This document shows, in pieces, positions 30,646-31,238 of a stretch of 31,238 bases of DNA; the stretch's first letter is position 1; the number at the start of each line of letters is the position of its first letter. Below the pieces are notes generated by a model. The model searched no databases. It saw only the letters and a program-made list of their open reading frames with translations, and was not told the origin of the DNA. Position numbers and translations under genes: made by a program. Source of the DNA: Lustribacter sp049512335 (GTDB taxonomy: Bacteria > Vulcanimicrobiota > Vulcanimicrobiia > Vulcanimicrobiales > Vulcanimicrobiaceae). The DNA is taken from contig JBEKXE010000038.1 of the NCBI GenBank assembly GCA_049512335.1, positions 1-31,238 of the forward strand, given 5' to 3'.

Positions 30646-31238
30646 GCGCCGGTTTTCGTTCGCTTGAACGCGCCCATGCCGGGGCGATACGTCTTATCGT
30701 CGAGGAATTGCTTCATGCCTTGCGCGCGGCTGCCTTCCTTATCGGTCGCGCTCAACGCCTCAGTTTTCGCTTTGAGGTAGTCTGCGGCTTGCGGTTCGTT
30801 CAACCATTGCATCGCGCGCACCGCTTCTTTGGTGGCTCGGACGGCGGCCGGACTCATCTGCTGCAGCTTCTTGGCGAATGCGATTGTCTCGTCTTTGAGT
30901 TGCGCCAAGGGGAAGTGCTTGTTGACAAAGCCGATGTCGACGGCCTTCTTGCCGTCGAACGTCTCGCCGGTAACCGCGTACCACATCGCGTCGCGGAAGT
31001 TCATCATCTGCACGACGTTCCACGAAACGATCCCGCCGGGAATGACGCCCCAGTTCACTTCGGACAGTCCGAAGGTTGCCTCATCCGCGGCGAAGGCAAA
31101 GTCACACGCGCAAACTTGCGTGAACGCACCGCCGAAGCAGAAGCCGTTGACCATCGCGATGGTCGGCTTCGGGAAGGTCGAAAGCTGCTGCCAGCGCCAC
31201 GAGTTCGACGCCCGCCGAGCCTTGGCGCGAGCCGCCTC
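30639..31238 (-). CDS. enoyl-CoA hydratase/isomerase family protein, resembling p-hydroxycinnamoyl-CoA hydratase/lyase (5' truncated by window)
   Basis: The last 199 residues of a crotonase-fold protein; the reading frame continues past the window edge at 31238. It shows the crotonase motif PKPTIAMVNGFCFGGAF, then C-D-F-A-F-A-A-D-E-A-T-F-G-L-S-E and a glycine-rich VIPGGIVS oxyanion-side segment. The C-terminal E-G-S-R-A-Q-G-M-K-Q-F-L-D-D-K-T with YRPGMGAFKR is characteristic of feruloyl/p-coumaroyl-CoA hydratase-lyases, which convert feruloyl-CoA to vanillin and acetyl-CoA. An ATG at 31154 is internal, not the start, because the homologous sequence continues upstream (WRWQQLSTFPKPTIA). It suggests a lignin-derived aromatic pathway, consistent with the Rieske oxygenase nearby. 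Confidence 0.85.
   Translation of the reverse strand, partial: EAARAKARRASNSWRWQQLSTFPKPTIAMVNGFCFGGAFTQVCACDFAFAADEATFGLSEVNWGVIPGGIVSWNVVQMMNFRDAMWYAVTGETFDGKKAVDIGFVNKHFPLAQLKDETIAFAKKLQQMSPAAVRATKEAVRAMQWLNEPQAADYLKAKTEALSATDKEGSRAQGMKQFLDDKTYRPGMGAFKRTKTGAT

Noticed and set aside
1..31238. CRISPR arrays, tRNA or rRNA genes, insertion sequences, selA/selB/selC/selD
   Set aside because: None was found by eye; the only direct repeat of note is the precursor duplication at 21726-22027.

Overview
The window is about 31 kb of high-GC, densely packed bacterial DNA with many 1-17 base gene overlaps and frequent GTG/TTG starts. There is no rRNA or tRNA, no CRISPR array and no transposase. The gene content suggests an uncultured soil-type heterotroph; Candidatus Eremiobacterota or another deep high-GC lineage is only a guess from gene content, because no phylogenetic marker is present.

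Layout. (1) 1-3.06 kb: tail of a class II aldolase (+), then a minus-strand set of a PEP-mutase/isocitrate-lyase family enzyme, an NMT1/SsuA-type substrate-binding protein (SBP) and an amidohydrolase. (2) 3.16-7.93 kb: hyuA-hyuB-SBP, coupled by ATGA overlaps. (3) 8.0-12.8 kb: PilZ protein, bicupin, class II aldolase, MFS exporter and an SBP. (4) 12.8-16.6 kb: a small conserved protein and an SBP leftward; rightward an operon of DUF427 protein, DsbA-fold protein, MetE-like zinc protein and SBP. The DsbA-fold gene has an in-frame TGA exactly where the first Cys of the CPFC motif belongs, followed at selenocysteine-insertion (bSECIS) distance by a hairpin with a GGUCU loop. I read it as a selenoprotein whose first 45 codons a standard gene caller would lose. 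(5) 16.7-17.8 kb: LivK-type SBP with its ribosome-binding site inside a long inverted repeat. (6) 17.95-22.0 kb: a probable RiPP (ribosomally made, modified peptide) locus. It has a PqqD-like protein, an S24/S26-peptidase-nucleotidyltransferase fusion, two HPr-kinase-like proteins, and two tandemly duplicated 39/41-residue precursor peptides with TTG starts and a YxxP leader motif. (7) 22.2-25.0 kb: leaderless ModA-like SBP, bicupin, NMT1-type SBP. (8) 25.06-31.2 kb: Rieske oxygenase, small membrane protein, alpha/beta hydrolase, LLM flavin oxidoreductase, PotD-like SBP, SRPBCC protein, and a truncated crotonase resembling feruloyl-CoA hydratase/lyase.

How it works together. Eight SBPs of four fold types sit in small operons beside catabolic enzymes (hydantoinase, ring-cleavage-type cupins, Rieske oxygenase, amidohydrolase, aldolase), yet no ABC permease or ATPase is present. 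The region looks like an accessory catabolic island whose SBPs either share transporters encoded elsewhere or act as sensors. The two most novel items are the candidate UxxC selenoprotein operon and the RiPP locus, which has kinases and a nucleotidyltransferase but no recognisable cyclase.
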